In this document: positions 1 through 9,308 of the stretch, in pieces
Layout of the letters: every line of letters starts with the position of its first letter
How positions within the stretch are numbered: the stretch's first letter is position 1
Origin: Streptomyces humicola
GTDB lineage: Bacteria > Actinomycetota > Actinomycetes > Streptomycetales > Streptomycetaceae
NCBI RefSeq assembly: GCF_024436035.1
Contig: NZ_JANFNG010000008.1
Coordinates: 62,001 to 126,000, forward strand
DNA: 64,000 nucleotides
Direction of reading: 5' to 3'
The notes under the pieces: generated by a model
Told to the model about the DNA's origin: nothing
The model's database searches: none
What the model saw: the letters and a program-made list of their open reading frames with translations, nothing else
Made by a program: the position numbers and the translations under genes

Positions 1-48
1 GTTGGCATCGCTCCCGGCGTCCTCAGTGTTCTCAACGGCCGTGGACAT
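1..48 (-). CDS. 5' end of an unidentified gene, cut by the window edge
   Basis: An ATG at 48 on the minus strand opens a frame that runs off the window and reads MSTAVENTEDAGSDAN. A strong ribosome binding site (GGAAGGAG) lies about 9 bases upstream, which is the main support for the start. It follows the lgt terminator, so it is probably a separate transcription unit. Sixteen residues are too few to assign a family. Confidence 0.55.
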   Translation of the reverse strand, partial: MSTAVENTEDAGSDAN

Positions 49-171
49 GATCTATGGCTCCTTCCGGGCCGGGGTTCGCATTCCCGGCTCGCCTCCCCGA
101 CAGGTCGAAGATAAGCACGAGAGCGAGATCGCTGCCAGCAAGGAAAGCCTCTCCGAAGTGCGGAAACGACG

Positions 172-200
172 ACCGCCGGGCCCTTGTGGGGCCCGGCGGT
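172..200 (-). terminator. Perfect 12-bp hairpin after lgt
   Basis: ACCGCCGGGCCC, a 5-base loop, then GGGCCCGGCGGT: a perfect inverted repeat between the lgt stop and the next gene start. There is no U-tract, as is usual for streptomycete terminators. Confidence 0.75.
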
Positions 201-245
201 GGTGGCTTCGTACAAGCCCGGTGCGGCCTTGGTACGACCGGCCGC

Positions 246-1181
246 TCAGGGTTTGTTGGACGCCCCTGCGTCGGCTTCCTCCTGCCCGGCACGGCTGTCG
301 GAGCCTTCCTCCTCCTCGGCGTCCGGCCCGGTGCTCGCCGTGTCCGATCCGACCGCAGCCGGCTCGACCACGGTCTCGCGGCCCGGACGGCGCTTCGCGG
401 AGATGACGATGTAGAGCACCGCGAGGACGAAGACGACGATCGAGGTCCAGTCGTTCAGCCGCAGGCCGAGGATGTGGTGGGCATAGTCGACGCGCATGTG
501 CTCGATCCAGAACCGCCCGACGGTGTACGCGGCCGCGTACACCGCGAACGCCCGGCCGTGCCCGAGCTTGAACCTGCGATCCGCCCAGATCACCACGACG
601 GCGACGATGCAGATGTCCCACAGCGATTCGTAGAGGAAGGTCGGCTGGTACAGGCCGATGTCCGGTGTGGCGAGCGGACGGTGCGCGGGGTCGATCTCGA
701 GTGCCCACGGCAGGTGGGTGGGGCTGCCGTACAGCTCCTGGTTGAACCAGTTGCCCCAACGGCCGATGCCCTGCGCGATGGCGACACCGGGTGCCACGGC
801 GTCCGCGTACGCGGGCAGCGGAATGCCCCGGCGACGGCAGCCGATCCACGCCCCGACGGCGCCGAGGGCGACCGCGCCCCAGATGCCGAGCCCTCCGTCC
901 CAGACCTTGAAGGCGTTGACCCAGTCGCGGCCCGGCCCGAAGTAGAGCTCGTAGTCGGTGATGACGTGGTAGAGCCGCCCGCCGACCAGTCCGAACGGCA
1001 CGGCCCAGACAGCGATGTCGGCGACGGTGGTCTTCTGGCCGCCACGGGCGGCCCAGCGCTTCCCGCCCAGCCAGACGGCGACGAAGACGCCGATGATGAT
1101 GCAGAAGGCGTACCCGCGCAGCGGAATGGGGCCGAGGTAGAGCACGCCCCTCGACGGGCTGGGGATGTATGCGAGGTCCAT
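246..1181 (-). CDS. lgt: Prolipoprotein diacylglyceryl transferase
   Basis: Lgt transfers a diacylglyceryl group from phosphatidylglycerol to the lipobox cysteine of prolipoproteins in the cytoplasmic membrane. The 311-residue protein is multi-spanning and carries the family signature GRWGNWFNQELYG (about 140-152), including the conserved Arg141. The upstream block reads DGGLGIWG (95-102), with Asp where many Lgt proteins have His. The C-terminal tail (about 280-311) is strongly acidic and probably cytoplasmic. The partner enzyme LspA is encoded at 30.4 kb in the same window. A perfect hairpin follows the stop, so lgt probably ends the transcript coming from the trp genes. Confidence 0.95.
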   Translation of the reverse strand: MDLAYIPSPSRGVLYLGPIPLRGYAFCIIIGVFVAVWLGGKRWAARGGQKTTVADIAVWAVPFGLVGGRLYHVITDYELYFGPGRDWVNAFKVWDGGLGIWGAVALGAVGAWIGCRRRGIPLPAYADAVAPGVAIAQGIGRWGNWFNQELYGSPTHLPWALEIDPAHRPLATPDIGLYQPTFLYESLWDICIVAVVVIWADRRFKLGHGRAFAVYAAAYTVGRFWIEHMRVDYAHHILGLRLNDWTSIVVFVLAVLYIVISAKRRPGRETVVEPAAVGSDTASTGPDAEEEEGSDSRAGQEEADAGASNKP

Positions 1182-1226
1182 GACGATGACGACGCTACCG
1201 CGCGCGGGCGGCCGCGTGGCAATCGG

Positions 1227-1451
1227 CTAGGCCATGGGTCGGTAAATCGGGCCGGTAAATCGCCCCTCAGGGGCCCCGGAGCTCTCCCGTTCGTCGCTCA
1301 TGACGATGCTGATCGCCGCGATGACCACCAGCAGGACGAGGACGACCGACGCCAGCAGCCCGGTTCTGCGGCGCCTGGCAAGCACCCTCTCGCGCAGCTC
1401 GCGCTCGCGCTCCGCACGCTCCCGTGCGCGGTCGTGGTCGTTCCGGCTCAC
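1227..1451 (-). CDS. Small single-span membrane protein between trpA and lgt
   Basis: The 74-residue protein has a highly charged N-terminal part rich in Arg and Glu (1-29), one hydrophobic segment (about 31-50) and a short polar tail, so it is probably an N-in single-span membrane protein. The helical, alternating-charge N-terminus could form a short coiled coil. I do not recognise a named family; a small membrane protein at this position between trpA and lgt is, as I recall, common in Streptomyces. No function can be given. It lies 45 bases upstream of lgt and 83 bases after trpA, with a hairpin in the latter gap. Confidence 0.75.
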   Translation of the reverse strand: MSRNDHDRARERAERERELRERVLARRRRTGLLASVVLVLLVVIAAISIVMSDERESSGAPEGRFTGPIYRPMA

Positions 1452-1474
1452 CCCCCGATTAACCCTCCGGAAGA

Positions 1475-1508
1475 CGGCCCGGGACGCGGCTTCCCGCGCA
1501 CCGGGCCG
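1475..1508 (-). terminator. Hairpin after trpA
   Basis: Outer arms CGGCCCGG and CCGGGCCG (8 bp) enclose an inner CGCGG-cttc-CCGCG stem with small bulges. It sits in the 83-base gap after the trpA stop, where it could end or attenuate trp transcription before lgt. Confidence 0.6.
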
Positions 1509-1534
1509 CCCATTCGCCCGAAGGGATCAACGGT

Positions 1535-2350
1535 TCAGCCGCGCTTGCGGACGCCTTGGGCCAGTTCCGCGGCGAGTGCGCGGATGCTGTCGAGACCGGA
1601 GGGCGTGTCGCGGGCGTCGAGCATCCGTTTGACGAATGCGGAGCCGACGATGACCCCGTCCGCGAAGCCGGCCACCTCGGCCGCCTGCTCGGCGTTGGAG
1701 ACCCCGAGCCCGACGCACACCGGCAGTTCGGTGGTGGCGCGCGTACGCCGTACCAGGTCGGCGGCCTGCGCCCCGACCGACTCCCGCGTGCCGGTGACGC
1801 CCATCAGCGAAGCGGCGTAGACAAAGCCCGAGCCGGCCGCGGTGATGGTGGCCAGCCGCTCGTCGCGGCTGGACGGCGCGACGACGAAGACCGTGGCCAG
1901 GCCGTGACGCTCGGCGGCCTTCCGCCACACTTCGGACTCCTGCACCGGCAGGTCGGGCAGGATGCAGCCCGCTCCGCCGGCCTCGGCGAGATCGGCGGCG
2001 AAACGCTCGGGCCCGTAGTGGTCGACCGGGTTCCAGTAGGTCATCACCAGCACCGGCGCACCGGTGGCGGCGTGCACCTGCCGCACCGTCTCCACCACGT
2101 CCACGATCTTCACGCCGCCGCGCAGCGCGATGTCGTCTGCGGTCTGGATCACCGGACCGTCCAGCACCGGGTCGCTGTGCGGCAGGCCGATCTCGACGAT
2201 GTCGCAGCCGCCCTCGATGATCGCCACCGCCGCGGCCACTGCGTCGGTGACGGTCGGGAAACCGGCCGGCAGATAGCCGACGAGCGCGGCCCGGCCCCCG
2301 GCCTTCGCCGCCGCCAACGACCGCTCCAACAGCTCGATGGTGCCGCTCAC
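1535..2350 (-). CDS. trpA: Tryptophan synthase alpha subunit
   Basis: TrpA cleaves indole-3-glycerol phosphate to indole and glyceraldehyde 3-phosphate; the indole is channelled to TrpB. The 271-residue length is normal. The active-site block [16 protein letters not shown] (51-66) supplies the catalytic Glu53 and Asp64 expected from the family. The start ATG overlaps the trpB stop by four bases (ATGA), so the two subunits are translationally coupled and made together. It is the last biosynthetic gene of the trpC-trpM-trpB-trpA run. Confidence 0.96.
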   Translation of the reverse strand: MSGTIELLERSLAAAKAGGRAALVGYLPAGFPTVTDAVAAAVAIIEGGCDIVEIGLPHSDPVLDGPVIQTADDIALRGGVKIVDVVETVRQVHAATGAPVLVMTYWNPVDHYGPERFAADLAEAGGAGCILPDLPVQESEVWRKAAERHGLATVFVVAPSSRDERLATITAAGSGFVYAASLMGVTGTRESVGAQAADLVRRTRATTELPVCVGLGVSNAEQAAEVAGFADGVIVGSAFVKRMLDARDTPSGLDSIRALAAELAQGVRKRG

Positions 2351-3609
2351 TTCGCCTCCACCCCTTCCTGCCCATCGGCCGGCTCGTTGTCGTACAGCCC
2401 GAAGTAGCGGGCCGCGGTGTCCATGTCCTTGTCGCCGCGCCCGGAGAGGTTGACCAGGATCAGGCCGTCCCTGCCGAGCTCACGACCGAGTTCGAGCGCG
2501 CCGGCCAGCGCGTGGGCGGACTCGATCGCCGGGATGATGCCCTCGGTCCGCGACAGCAGCCGCAACGCCTGCATCGCCTCGTCATCGGTGACCGGCCGGT
2601 ACTCCGCCCGCCCGGTGTCCTTCAGATACGAGTGCTCCGGCCCGATCCCCGGATAGTCCAGCCCCGCCGAGATCGAGTACGGCTCGGTGATCTGACCGTC
2701 CTCGTCCTGCAGCACATACGACCGCGAACCGTGCAGGATGCCCGGGTCACCGGCGGTCAACGTCGCCGCATGCTCCCCGGAGGCCACCCCGCGCCCGGCC
2801 GCCTCCAGACCGACCAGCCGCACCCCCTCGTCCCCCAGGAACGCATGGAAGATCCCGATGGCGTTCGAGCCGCCGCCGACACACGCGGTGACCGCGTCCG
2901 GCAACCGGCCCGTGCGCTCCAGGATCTGGCGGCGCGCCTCGACACCGATGACCCGGTGGAAGTCACGCACCAGCGCCGGGAACGGGTGCGGGCCCGCAGC
3001 GGTGCCGAACAGGTAGTGCGTATGGTCGACGTTGGCGACCCAGTCACGGAACGCCTCATTGATGGCGTCCTTCAACGTCCGGCTGCCCGAGGTCACCGAG
3101 ACGACCTCCGCGCCGAGCATCCGCATCCGCGCGACGTTGAGCGCCTGCCGCCGGGTGTCCACCTCGCCCATGTAGACGGTGCACTCCAGACCGAACAACG
3201 CACAGGCGGTGGCGGTGGCCACGCCGTGCTGCCCCGCGCCGGTCTCGGCGATCACCCGCGTCTTGCCCATCCGCTTGGTCAGCAGCGCCTGACCCAGCAC
3301 ATTGTTGATCTTGTGCGAGCCGGTGTGGTTCAAATCCTCACGCTTGAGGAAGACCCGTGCACCCCCCGCATGCTCGGCAAACCGCCTGACCTCCGTCAAC
3401 GCGCTCGGCCGGCCGGCGTAATTCACCAGCAGATCAGACAGCTCCGCAGCGAAAGCAGGATCCGTCCTCGCCTTCTCGTACTCGGCGGCGACCTCATCAA
3501 CGGCGGCAACGAGCGCCTCCGGGATGAACTTCCCGCCGTATGCGCCGAAATACCCCTCGGCACTGGGGACCCGACCCTCCGGGTCCGGGATGAACAAGTC
3601 GGTGGACAT
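2347..3609 (-). CDS. trpB: Tryptophan synthase beta subunit
   Basis: TrpB condenses indole with L-serine using pyridoxal phosphate. The PLP lysine is Lys100 in [13 protein letters not shown], and the phosphate loop GGGSNAIG follows later. I chose ATG 3609 ([10 protein letters not shown], 420 residues) because GAGGAG precedes it at the right distance. The frame stays open far upstream, and an in-frame ATG at 3654 has no ribosome binding site. The gap to trpM is about 230 bases, unlike the tight spacing elsewhere in the operon, so an internal promoter is plausible. The stop overlaps the trpA start. Confidence 0.96.
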   Translation of the reverse strand: MSTDLFIPDPEGRVPSAEGYFGAYGGKFIPEALVAAVDEVAAEYEKARTDPAFAAELSDLLVNYAGRPSALTEVRRFAEHAGGARVFLKREDLNHTGSHKINNVLGQALLTKRMGKTRVIAETGAGQHGVATATACALFGLECTVYMGEVDTRRQALNVARMRMLGAEVVSVTSGSRTLKDAINEAFRDWVANVDHTHYLFGTAAGPHPFPALVRDFHRVIGVEARRQILERTGRLPDAVTACVGGGSNAIGIFHAFLGDEGVRLVGLEAAGRGVASGEHAATLTAGDPGILHGSRSYVLQDEDGQITEPYSISAGLDYPGIGPEHSYLKDTGRAEYRPVTDDEAMQALRLLSRTEGIIPAIESAHALAGALELGRELGRDGLILVNLSGRGDKDMDTAARYFGLYDNEPADGQEGVEAK

Positions 3610-3692
3610 CCGGTCAACTCCTCGACGAGGCCCGTTCGCCCCGTGCGTCGTCATGATCAGCGTCTGCTGTGGTCCGGTTCCCGGTGATTGCG

Positions 3693-3698
3693 ACACTA
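3693..3698 (-). promoter_or_regulatory. Possible -10 element of an internal trpB promoter
   Basis: TAGTGT on the minus strand fits the streptomycete TANNNT -10 pattern and lies about 84 bases upstream of trpB in the unusually long trpM-trpB gap. No convincing -35 box is visible, so this is weak. Confidence 0.25.
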
Positions 3699-3838
3699 GC
3701 CCGCACGGCACGCCTGCGCGGCGCGCACCGACGCGCGCCGCGTGCGTCCGCTCCCGCCGGACGACCCGGGCGGGATGCGCCGGACGCGGCCATCCGCATG
3801 CTGCACAGCAGCCGCCCCTGCCGGGACGGAGCCGCACG

Positions 3839-4024
3839 TCAGGCCGTTGTCGCCTCGCGGCGCCATCGCCTGCCGTTCACCTGGCCGGGTTCGCAGCCGA
3901 TCACGTAGCGCACGCGGCGTCCCAGCACGCGACGCGCGGGCGCACGGCAGCCACGCGGCCGGCAGCCGCGCCGCAGGGGCGCATGGGCGTGCCGGTCGGT
4001 GTCAGGGCAGACGGAACGGGCCAC
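3839..4024 (-). CDS. trpM: Tryptophan biosynthesis modulator TrpM (TrpX)
   Basis: This 61-residue, very basic protein lies between trpC and trpB, where Streptomyces carry the small gene trpX/trpM. Its core [19 protein letters not shown] followed by [15 protein letters not shown] matches my memory of that family. The frame stays open upstream through trpC. I take GTG 4024 as the start because it lies four bases after the trpC stop (4029-4031), giving coupling and the expected length of about 60 residues; the ribosome binding site (AGGGA) is weak. From the literature, TrpM modulates tryptophan synthesis and development in S. coelicolor; the mechanism is not visible here. Four or five Cys residues could bind metal, which is conjecture. 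Confidence 0.8.
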   Translation of the reverse strand: MARSVCPDTDRHAHAPLRRGCRPRGCRAPARRVLGRRVRYVIGCEPGQVNGRRWRREATTA

Positions 4025-4028
4025 GGCG

Positions 4029-4838
4029 TCAGTCCCTGCCGTGGCGCAGGGCCGGGTGGGCACCCGCGGCGACCAGGTCGGCCACCGCCGCCTTCGGGTC
4101 ACGGCCGGTGACCAGCGACTCGCCCACCAGGACCGCATCGGCGCCGTCGTTGGCATAGGCGATCAGGTCGTGCGGCCCCCGCACACCCGATTCGGCGACC
4201 TTCACGATGCGGTCGGGGATCTCCGGGGCCACCCGCGCGAACGCACCCCGGTCGACTTCGAGGGTCTTCAGGTCACGCGCGTTGACACCGATGACCTTCG
4301 CCCCGGCCGCCACCGCCCGGTCGACCTCCTCCTCGTCGTGCACCTCCACCAACGGCGTCAGACCGATCGATTCGGCACGCTCGACCAGCGAGACCAGTGC
4401 CTCCTGGTCCAAGGCCGCAACGATCAGCAGCGCCAGGTCCGCACCGTAGGCACGCGCCTCCCACAGCTGATACGAGGTGACGATGAAGTCCTTGCGCAGC
4501 ACCGGGATGTTGACCTTGGCCCGGACCGCTTCCAGGTCGGCGAGCGAGCCGCCGAAGCGCCGCTGCTCGGTCAGCACACTGATCACCGCCGCGCCACCCG
4601 CCTCGTAGTCCGCGGCGAGCCCGGCCGGATCCGCGATCGCGGCCAGCGCACCCTTGCTCGGACTGGACCGCTTGACCTCGCAGATCACCTTGACGCCCTC
4701 GCCGCGCAGCGCCGCAACGCCATCCTTGGCCGCGGGAGCCTTGCCGGCCCGCTCCTTGAGCTCATCGAGGGATACCCGCGCCTGCCGCTCAGCAAGGTCG
4801 GCACGGACTCCATCGATGATCTCATCGAGCACACTCAC
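4029..4838 (-). CDS. trpC: Indole-3-glycerol phosphate synthase
   Basis: TrpC closes the indole ring of 1-(o-carboxyphenylamino)-1-deoxyribulose 5-phosphate. The 269-residue single-domain barrel shows [10 protein letters not shown] (54-63) with the conserved Glu and Lys, and the later RKDF block with the second catalytic Lys. It is monofunctional: no TrpF domain is fused, which fits PriA supplying that step. The start is GTG (4838), following a GGAAGGGG ribosome binding site. The upstream 237 bases hold repeats described separately. trpM and trpB follow downstream. Confidence 0.96.
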   Translation of the reverse strand: MSVLDEIIDGVRADLAERQARVSLDELKERAGKAPAAKDGVAALRGEGVKVICEVKRSSPSKGALAAIADPAGLAADYEAGGAAVISVLTEQRRFGGSLADLEAVRAKVNIPVLRKDFIVTSYQLWEARAYGADLALLIVAALDQEALVSLVERAESIGLTPLVEVHDEEEVDRAVAAGAKVIGVNARDLKTLEVDRGAFARVAPEIPDRIVKVAESGVRGPHDLIAYANDGADAVLVGESLVTGRDPKAAVADLVAAGAHPALRHGRD

Positions 4839-4874
4839 GCGAGCGGTCCCCTTCCGGGCTGGTGGTGACGTAGC

Positions 4875-5046
4875 GGTTCCGACAACGCAGGTTCCGACAA
4901 CGAACGGGCGGATCCGTGCTGCTCAGGTAGTGCGATGGTAGCCGCCGGAGGGCCGGGATCCGTCATCCGGTGGCCACGGTCCCACTTCGTGGACACGTGG
5001 CGACTTATCACCACATACATCCAATACAGCCGATACAGCCGGTCAC
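4875..5046 (-). promoter_or_regulatory. Repeat-containing leader region upstream of trpC
   Basis: Two exact 13-bp direct repeats GGTTCCGACAACG lie at 4875-4887 and 4890-4902, just upstream of trpC. Farther up, three imperfect 9-bp repeats of TACAGCCGA type occupy 5016-5042. On the minus strand these 9-mers lie within a 12-codon frame from GTG 5046 to TGA 5008 that ends in Cys-Met-Trp, but I see no ribosome binding site for it. The region probably holds the trpC promoter and may be regulatory. Confidence 0.4.
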
Positions 5047-5075
5047 GGCCACCCGGGCAGCGACCGCGGGCGCCT

Positions 5076-5537
5076 CTACGGTGCCAGGGCCGCGCCGAAC
5101 GGCACATTCCGCACGACGGTGAAGATCAGGACGACCGCACCGAGTCCCCACCACACCGCCCGTGGCACCTGGATCCGCTGCGGGCGGCCACGCACCTCGC
5201 GGGAGAGCCAGAGGACCCAGAGCACCGCGGCGGCGCCGTACCCGATGACCGCGAGCACGTTGTCGTGGACCGCGGCGCCGAACTGGCCGTGCGCGACGGC
5301 ATAGGCGCTGCGCAGACCGCCGCAGGCGGGGCAGTACCAGCCCGTCAGGTACAGGAACGGGCAGACCGGGTAGTGGCCCGGGTGGTTCGGATTGACCGTC
5401 GCAACGTACGCCCACGCCGCCGCCACCCCGGCGAGTGCGCCCAGCGGTGTGGCCGCCCGGCGCAGCACCGAGCCGTGCGGCGGCTCCGGCGGGGCTGCGG
5501 CGAAAGCGGGACCGGGATTGGGCGGCGTCGGCGACAC
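5076..5537 (-). CDS. DUF2752 family membrane protein
   Basis: The 153-residue protein has the DUF2752 hallmark block: PVCPFLYLTGWYCPACGGLR (57-76) followed by a hydrophilic stretch, with three to four predicted membrane segments (about 33-48, 92-110, 128-143). Function is unknown; the clustered Cys residues could bind metal or form disulfides. The frame is open far upstream, so the start was chosen as GTG 5537 (VSPTPPNPGP) behind a purine-rich GGGGGGAG site nine bases away. The gene sits between trpC and two other membrane genes, a neighbourhood that is conserved in Streptomyces as far as I know. Confidence 0.85.
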   Translation of the reverse strand: MSPTPPNPGPAFAAAPPEPPHGSVLRRAATPLGALAGVAAAWAYVATVNPNHPGHYPVCPFLYLTGWYCPACGGLRSAYAVAHGQFGAAVHDNVLAVIGYGAAAVLWVLWLSREVRGRPQRIQVPRAVWWGLGAVVLIFTVVRNVPFGAALAP

Positions 5538-5583
5538 GTGTCGATTCTCCCCCCTGATCGAAGCCTCCGGCAGGCCCGGCGGG

Positions 5584-5817
5584 TCAGTTGCCGCCGGCCG
5601 TACCCGTCGCGCGGGCCTTCTCGGGCAGCGGCTGGCCGAGGCCCATCTGCCGCATGACCATGCCCACGATGCCGCCGAGGGCAACCACGACAAGCCCGGC
5701 CCAGAAGCCGACCGGCTCCGCAGCCACCACAAAGACCGACGAGATGCAAAAGCCGATGAAGGCGATGGTGACCCCGGTCCAGGCGGCCGGGGTGTGTCCG
5801 TGGTGGTTTCCCGCCAT
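5584..5817 (-). CDS. HGxxPAAW-type small membrane protein
   Basis: The 77-residue protein starts MAGNHHGHTPAAWTG, matching the HGxxPAAW motif of a small actinobacterial membrane family, and has two hydrophobic segments (about 14-34 and 38-56). The start has an AAGGAG site (TCAAGGAGC) just upstream. Function is unknown. It lies between the Trp-associated membrane protein and the DUF2752 gene, all on the same strand with short gaps, so the three are likely co-transcribed with trpE. Confidence 0.85.
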   Translation of the reverse strand: MAGNHHGHTPAAWTGVTIAFIGFCISSVFVVAAEPVGFWAGLVVVALGGIVGMVMRQMGLGQPLPEKARATGTAGGN

Positions 5818-5926
5818 GAGTGCTCCTTGAAATTCCGCTCTGCGCCGACTGGGTGGCGCGCGACACTTCCACCATTGTCACCCGGCCCCGGAACGCCTCG
5901 TCCCCGGGGCCCCTGAGATCTTGGCC

Positions 5927-6649
5927 TCAGAGGCGGTCGGTGGGGTCCTCGCCGCGGTCGAGAGCCTTCCACATCTCCTCCGGGCGCTCCGGGTCGGGTG
6001 TGCTCCGGGGGCTGCGGGTCTTGCCGGCCGCGCCGCCGCCCCGCTCGTAGCGTGCGGACATCGCAGGCCAGTGCGCGCCGCGCGCGAGGGCGAGCAGCCC
6101 GGCGGCCAGCAGCAGCACGCCGCCGAACACCGCAACCCACGGCCAGCCGGTGTGCGCGATGTGCTGGACGGTCGTACCGCTCAGCCCGCTCGCCTTGGCG
6201 GCGGCCGCATCGAGCGCGCTGGTGTCGCCCGCTCCGGCCGCGGCGGAGGCGATGGTGCCGGCGCCGCACAGCGCGAGCAGGAGGCAGACCACGAGCCGCC
6301 CCGCACGGCGTACGGCGAAGACGGCGACGAGTGCAGCAAGGCCGACCAGGGCGAGCGCGTCGGGAAGTCCGGTGACGGCCTTGCCGGTCGCGGTGACCTG
6401 CAGCTGTCCGCCCGCCGAGGCGGCGGCGCCGATCGTCCAGGTCCTGCCCGCGGCGAGGAGGACGAGTGCGGAGCCCGCGGCGCCCAGCAGCAACGCCGCG
6501 GCCAGGCTGCGGCGGCCGGATCCGCGGCTGCGGGAGGTTCCTGCTTCGGGTCCTGCTTCGGGTCCTGCTTCGGGTCCTGCTTCGGGTCCGTCAGCGGATC
6601 CTTCGGCGGAACGGGGCTGGGGAACGGCGGCGGCACTCACGCCCTCCAC
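5927..6649 (-). CDS. Trp-operon-associated membrane protein (TIGR02234-like)
   Basis: A 240-residue membrane protein with about four hydrophobic segments (near 50-65, 97-111, 117-137, 167-187) and the layout of the family repeatedly found beside trp genes in actinobacteria. The N-terminal cytoplasmic part contains a tandem GPEA repeat (about 22-37) encoded by a perfect 12-bp DNA repeat, and the C-terminus is charged. No enzymatic motif is visible. It follows trpE by 48 bases on the same strand. Its constant association with trp genes suggests a link to tryptophan metabolism or transport, but this is unproven. Confidence 0.85.
   Translation of the reverse strand: MEGVSAAAVPQPRSAEGSADGPEAGPEAGPEAGPEAGTSRSRGSGRRSLAAALLLGAAGSALVLLAAGRTWTIGAAASAGGQLQVTATGKAVTGLPDALALVGLAALVAVFAVRRAGRLVVCLLLALCGAGTIASAAAGAGDTSALDAAAAKASGLSGTTVQHIAHTGWPWVAVFGGVLLLAAGLLALARGAHWPAMSARYERGGGAAGKTRSPRSTPDPERPEEMWKALDRGEDPTDRL
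6541..6588. repeat. Four perfect 12-bp tandem repeats
   Basis: CTGCTTCGGGTC is repeated four times with no mismatch inside the Trp-associated membrane protein gene. The unit length keeps frame and adds Gly-Pro-Glu-Ala per copy, so copy number can vary without breaking the gene. Confidence 0.9.
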
Positions 6650-6697
6650 TATCGCAACTGCCCTGCCCGCGTTCGCGTGCGGGGCCCGAGTGCGTGC

Positions 6698-8248
6698 TCA
6701 GACCGCGCCGGGACGGGATGCGCCGCCGAGCCGGTTCGCCGTGGCGACCGCCCGCAGCACCGCCGCCGCCTTGTTGCGGCATTCGGTGTCCTCGGCCACC
6801 GGATCGGAGTCCGCGACGATGCCCGCGCCCGCTTGGACGTACGCCGTGCCGTCCCGCAGCAGCGCGGTGCGGATCGCGATCGCGGTGTCGGAGTCACCGG
6901 CGAAGTCCAGATAGCCGACGGCGCCGCCGTACACACCGCGCCTGGTCGGCTCCAGCTCGTCGATGATCTGCATGGCCCGCGGCTTGGGCGCGCCCGACAG
7001 GGTGCCGGCGGGGAAGCACGCGGTCAGCACGTCGAAGGCGGTGCGGCCCCCGCCGACCGTTCCGGTGACGGTGGAGACGATGTGCATCACATGGCTGTAG
7101 CGCTCGATGGACATGAAGTCCACGACCTCGACGCTGCCCGGCTCGCACACCCGCCCGAGGTCGTTGCGGCCGAGGTCGACGAGCATCAGGTGCTCGGCGC
7201 GCTCCTTGGGGTCGGCGAGAAGCTCGTCGGCGAGCGCCTGGTCCTCCTGGGGGGTGGCGCCGCGCGGCCGCGTCCCGGCGATGGGGTGCACCATCGCCCG
7301 GCCGTCCTCGACCTTGACCAGCGCCTCGGGAGAGGAGCCGACGACGTCGAAGACGCCTCCGTCCGCGCTGGGGAACCGCAGCAGGTACATGTACGGGCTC
7401 GGGTTGGTGGCGCGCAGCACGCGGTACACGTCGAGGGCGCTCGCCGGGCAGGGCGTCTCGAACCTCTGCGAGGGCACCACCTGGAACGCCTCGCCCGCCC
7501 GGATCCGCTCCTTGATGTCCTCGACCGCCTCCTGGAAAGCCGGGCCGCCCCACAGCGGGCTGAACTCCGGCAGCTGAGGCGGCGGCAGCTCGCACGCCGT
7601 CGTGTCGAGCGGGCGGGCGAGGTCGGCGGCCATGGCGTCGAGCCGGGCTACGGCGTCGGCGTACGCCTCGTCGACGCCGGTGTCCAGGTCGTTGTGGTTG
7701 ATCGCGTTGGCGATCAGCAGCACGGTGCCGTCCCAGTGGTCGAGCACCGCGAGGTCGGAGGTGAGCAGCATCGTCAGCTCGGGCAGGTGCAAGTCGTCCT
7801 TGCCGTGGTCGCCGATGCGTTCGAGGCGGCGTACGACGTCGTAGCCCAGGTAGCCGACCATGCCGCCGGTGAACGGCGGCAGGGCGCCTGCGGAGTGCAG
7901 GTCGCGCGGGGTGTGCAGGGTCTCGACGGTGGCGCGCAGCGCCTTCAGCGGATCACCGTCGATGGGTACACCGATCGGCGGGGTCCCCAGCCAGTGCGCC
8001 TTCCCGTCCCGCTCCGTGAGCGCCGCGGAGCTGTGCACGCCGACGAAGGAGTAGCGCGACCAGGAACGGCCGTTCTCTGCGGACTCCAGCAGGAAGGTGC
8101 CCGGCCGCTCGGCGGCGAGTTTGCGGTAGAGCCCGATCGGTGTGTCACCGTCGGCGAGCAGCCGCCGGGTGACCGGGATGACTCGGCGGTCCCTGGCCAG
8201 GGCGCGGAATCCTGCAAGGTCGGGGGATGCGGTTCCCGTCGTCGTCAT
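6698..8248 (-). CDS. trpE: Anthranilate synthase component I
   Basis: TrpE converts chorismate to anthranilate using ammonia from a TrpG glutaminase, which is not encoded in this window. The 516-residue protein has the LLES motif (53-56), part of the tryptophan feedback site, and the chorismate-binding block [20 protein letters not shown] toward the C-terminus. The start lies 11 bases after the hisI stop, so hisI and trpE form one transcript, a physical join of His and Trp synthesis. I see no Trp-codon leader peptide directly before trpE; any attenuator would have to lie upstream of hisI. Confidence 0.96.
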   Translation of the reverse strand: MTTTGTASPDLAGFRALARDRRVIPVTRRLLADGDTPIGLYRKLAAERPGTFLLESAENGRSWSRYSFVGVHSSAALTERDGKAHWLGTPPIGVPIDGDPLKALRATVETLHTPRDLHSAGALPPFTGGMVGYLGYDVVRRLERIGDHGKDDLHLPELTMLLTSDLAVLDHWDGTVLLIANAINHNDLDTGVDEAYADAVARLDAMAADLARPLDTTACELPPPQLPEFSPLWGGPAFQEAVEDIKERIRAGEAFQVVPSQRFETPCPASALDVYRVLRATNPSPYMYLLRFPSADGGVFDVVGSSPEALVKVEDGRAMVHPIAGTRPRGATPQEDQALADELLADPKERAEHLMLVDLGRNDLGRVCEPGSVEVVDFMSIERYSHVMHIVSTVTGTVGGGRTAFDVLTACFPAGTLSGAPKPRAMQIIDELEPTRRGVYGGAVGYLDFAGDSDTAIAIRTALLRDGTAYVQAGAGIVADSDPVAEDTECRNKAAAVLRAVATANRLGGASRPGAV

Positions 8249-8259
8249 GGCAGCGCAGC

Positions 8260-8628
8260 CTAGCTGTACTGGTGATCGTCGAGTGGCAGCCGGTCGGCGT
8301 CGAAGCAGGTGCGGTCGCCGGTGTGGCAGGCGGCGCCGAGCTGGTCGACCTTGACGAGCACGGTGTCCCCGTCGCAGTCCAGGGACACCGACTTCACGTG
8401 CTGCACATGGCCGGAGGTGTCTCCCTTGACCCAGTACTCCTGGCGGCTGCGGCTCCAGTACGTGCAGCGGCCGGTGGTCAGGGTGCGGTGCAGCGCCTCG
8501 TCGTCCATCCAGCCGAGCATGAGCACCTCACCGGTGTCGTACTGCTGGGCGATGGCGGGGACCAGGCCGTCGGCGTTCCGCTTCAGGCGGGCGGCGACGG
8601 CGGGATCGAGGCGTGAGGCATCCGGCAT
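8260..8628 (-). CDS. hisI: Phosphoribosyl-AMP cyclohydrolase
   Basis: HisI opens the adenine ring of phosphoribosyl-AMP, the third step of histidine synthesis. The 122-residue protein is monofunctional (no HisE pyrophosphohydrolase domain). It has [17 protein letters not shown], the Asp-Cys-Asp-x-Asp metal site (SLDCDGD) and the later Cys pair ([10 protein letters not shown]) expected for the Zn and Mg sites. It is the first gene of a transcript with trpE, divergent from the plus-strand membrane protein gene at 8700. hisG and hisE are not in this window. Confidence 0.95.
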   Translation of the reverse strand: MPDASRLDPAVAARLKRNADGLVPAIAQQYDTGEVLMLGWMDDEALHRTLTTGRCTYWSRSRQEYWVKGDTSGHVQHVKSVSLDCDGDTVLVKVDQLGAACHTGDRTCFDADRLPLDDHQYS

Positions 8629-8699
8629 GCCCCCTATTGTGGCCCGTCCGGGGGCCGATCGGGAAAAGCCCGCAAGCGCACTGTCGGCGGGCTGTGACC

Positions 8700-9275
8700 A
8701 TGGGGCATGCTGCGCACATGGGTTTCCCGGCGTCCGGCGCAGGCGGTACGGGCAACGGCCCGGAGCGAAGCGAGCCCCCCGTTGGCGGGATCGTGGTCGG
8801 CGCGCTGCTGGTGCTCGCTGTCGTCATCGGCGGGATCGTGTGGCTCGGCCACGACGCCGGCACGGGCCCGGGCCCGACCGGGCACGGCCCGCCCCCGTCG
8901 TCCTCGGCGACGCCGCCCCCGTACGTGGCGCTGAAGCCGGGGACGTGCTTCGACACACCGGGGCTCAACAGCCATGTGGCACGCGAGACCGTGCGCCCCT
9001 GCACCGCGCCGCACGACGCGGAAGTGATCTCCGACGAGACGCTGACGGGCAGCTTCGCCACCGAGAAGCAGCTGCAGGTCAAGGTGCTCGCACTGTGCGA
9101 CCCGGACACCAGGCAGCGAATGCGGAGCATCCCGGAAAACGGCAGGTCGTACTACGCGTATGCGATCTACCCGTCGCTGAGCACCTATCAGGTCCAGGGC
9201 GAGGACACCGTCTCCTGTGCGCTGACGCTCAGCAATTCGACGGACGGCAAGCAGCTGACCGACCGATTGCCGTAG
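8700..9275 (+). CDS. Membrane-anchored protein with a septum-formation-like extracellular domain
   Basis: The 191-residue protein has a short Gly/Pro-rich N-terminus, one membrane segment (about 28-48), a Pro/Ser-rich linker and an extracellular domain with paired cysteines. The pattern [10 protein letters not shown] followed by [12 protein letters not shown] resembles the Septum_form domain (PF13845) found in many actinobacterial surface proteins. Two ATG codons are possible (8700 and 8718), neither with a strong ribosome binding site; I chose the first. It is divergent from hisI. The family link is by motif only, and a role in septation is not implied. Confidence 0.7.
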   Translation: MGHAAHMGFPASGAGGTGNGPERSEPPVGGIVVGALLVLAVVIGGIVWLGHDAGTGPGPTGHGPPPSSSATPPPYVALKPGTCFDTPGLNSHVARETVRPCTAPHDAEVISDETLTGSFATEKQLQVKVLALCDPDTRQRMRSIPENGRSYYAYAIYPSLSTYQVQGEDTVSCALTLSNSTDGKQLTDRLP

Positions 9276-9308
9276 CAGCTCCGCTCTTCACAGACGTAAG
9301 CTGACGCC

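Noticed and set aside
32-292. An 86-codon minus frame overlapping the 3' end of lgt
   Set aside because: It overlaps lgt and its terminator hairpin and lacks a ribosome binding site.
3614-3799. A 61-codon minus-strand frame before trpB, possible trpM
   Set aside because: No family pattern and no ribosome binding site; the adjacent frame at 3839-4024 carries the TrpM sequence.
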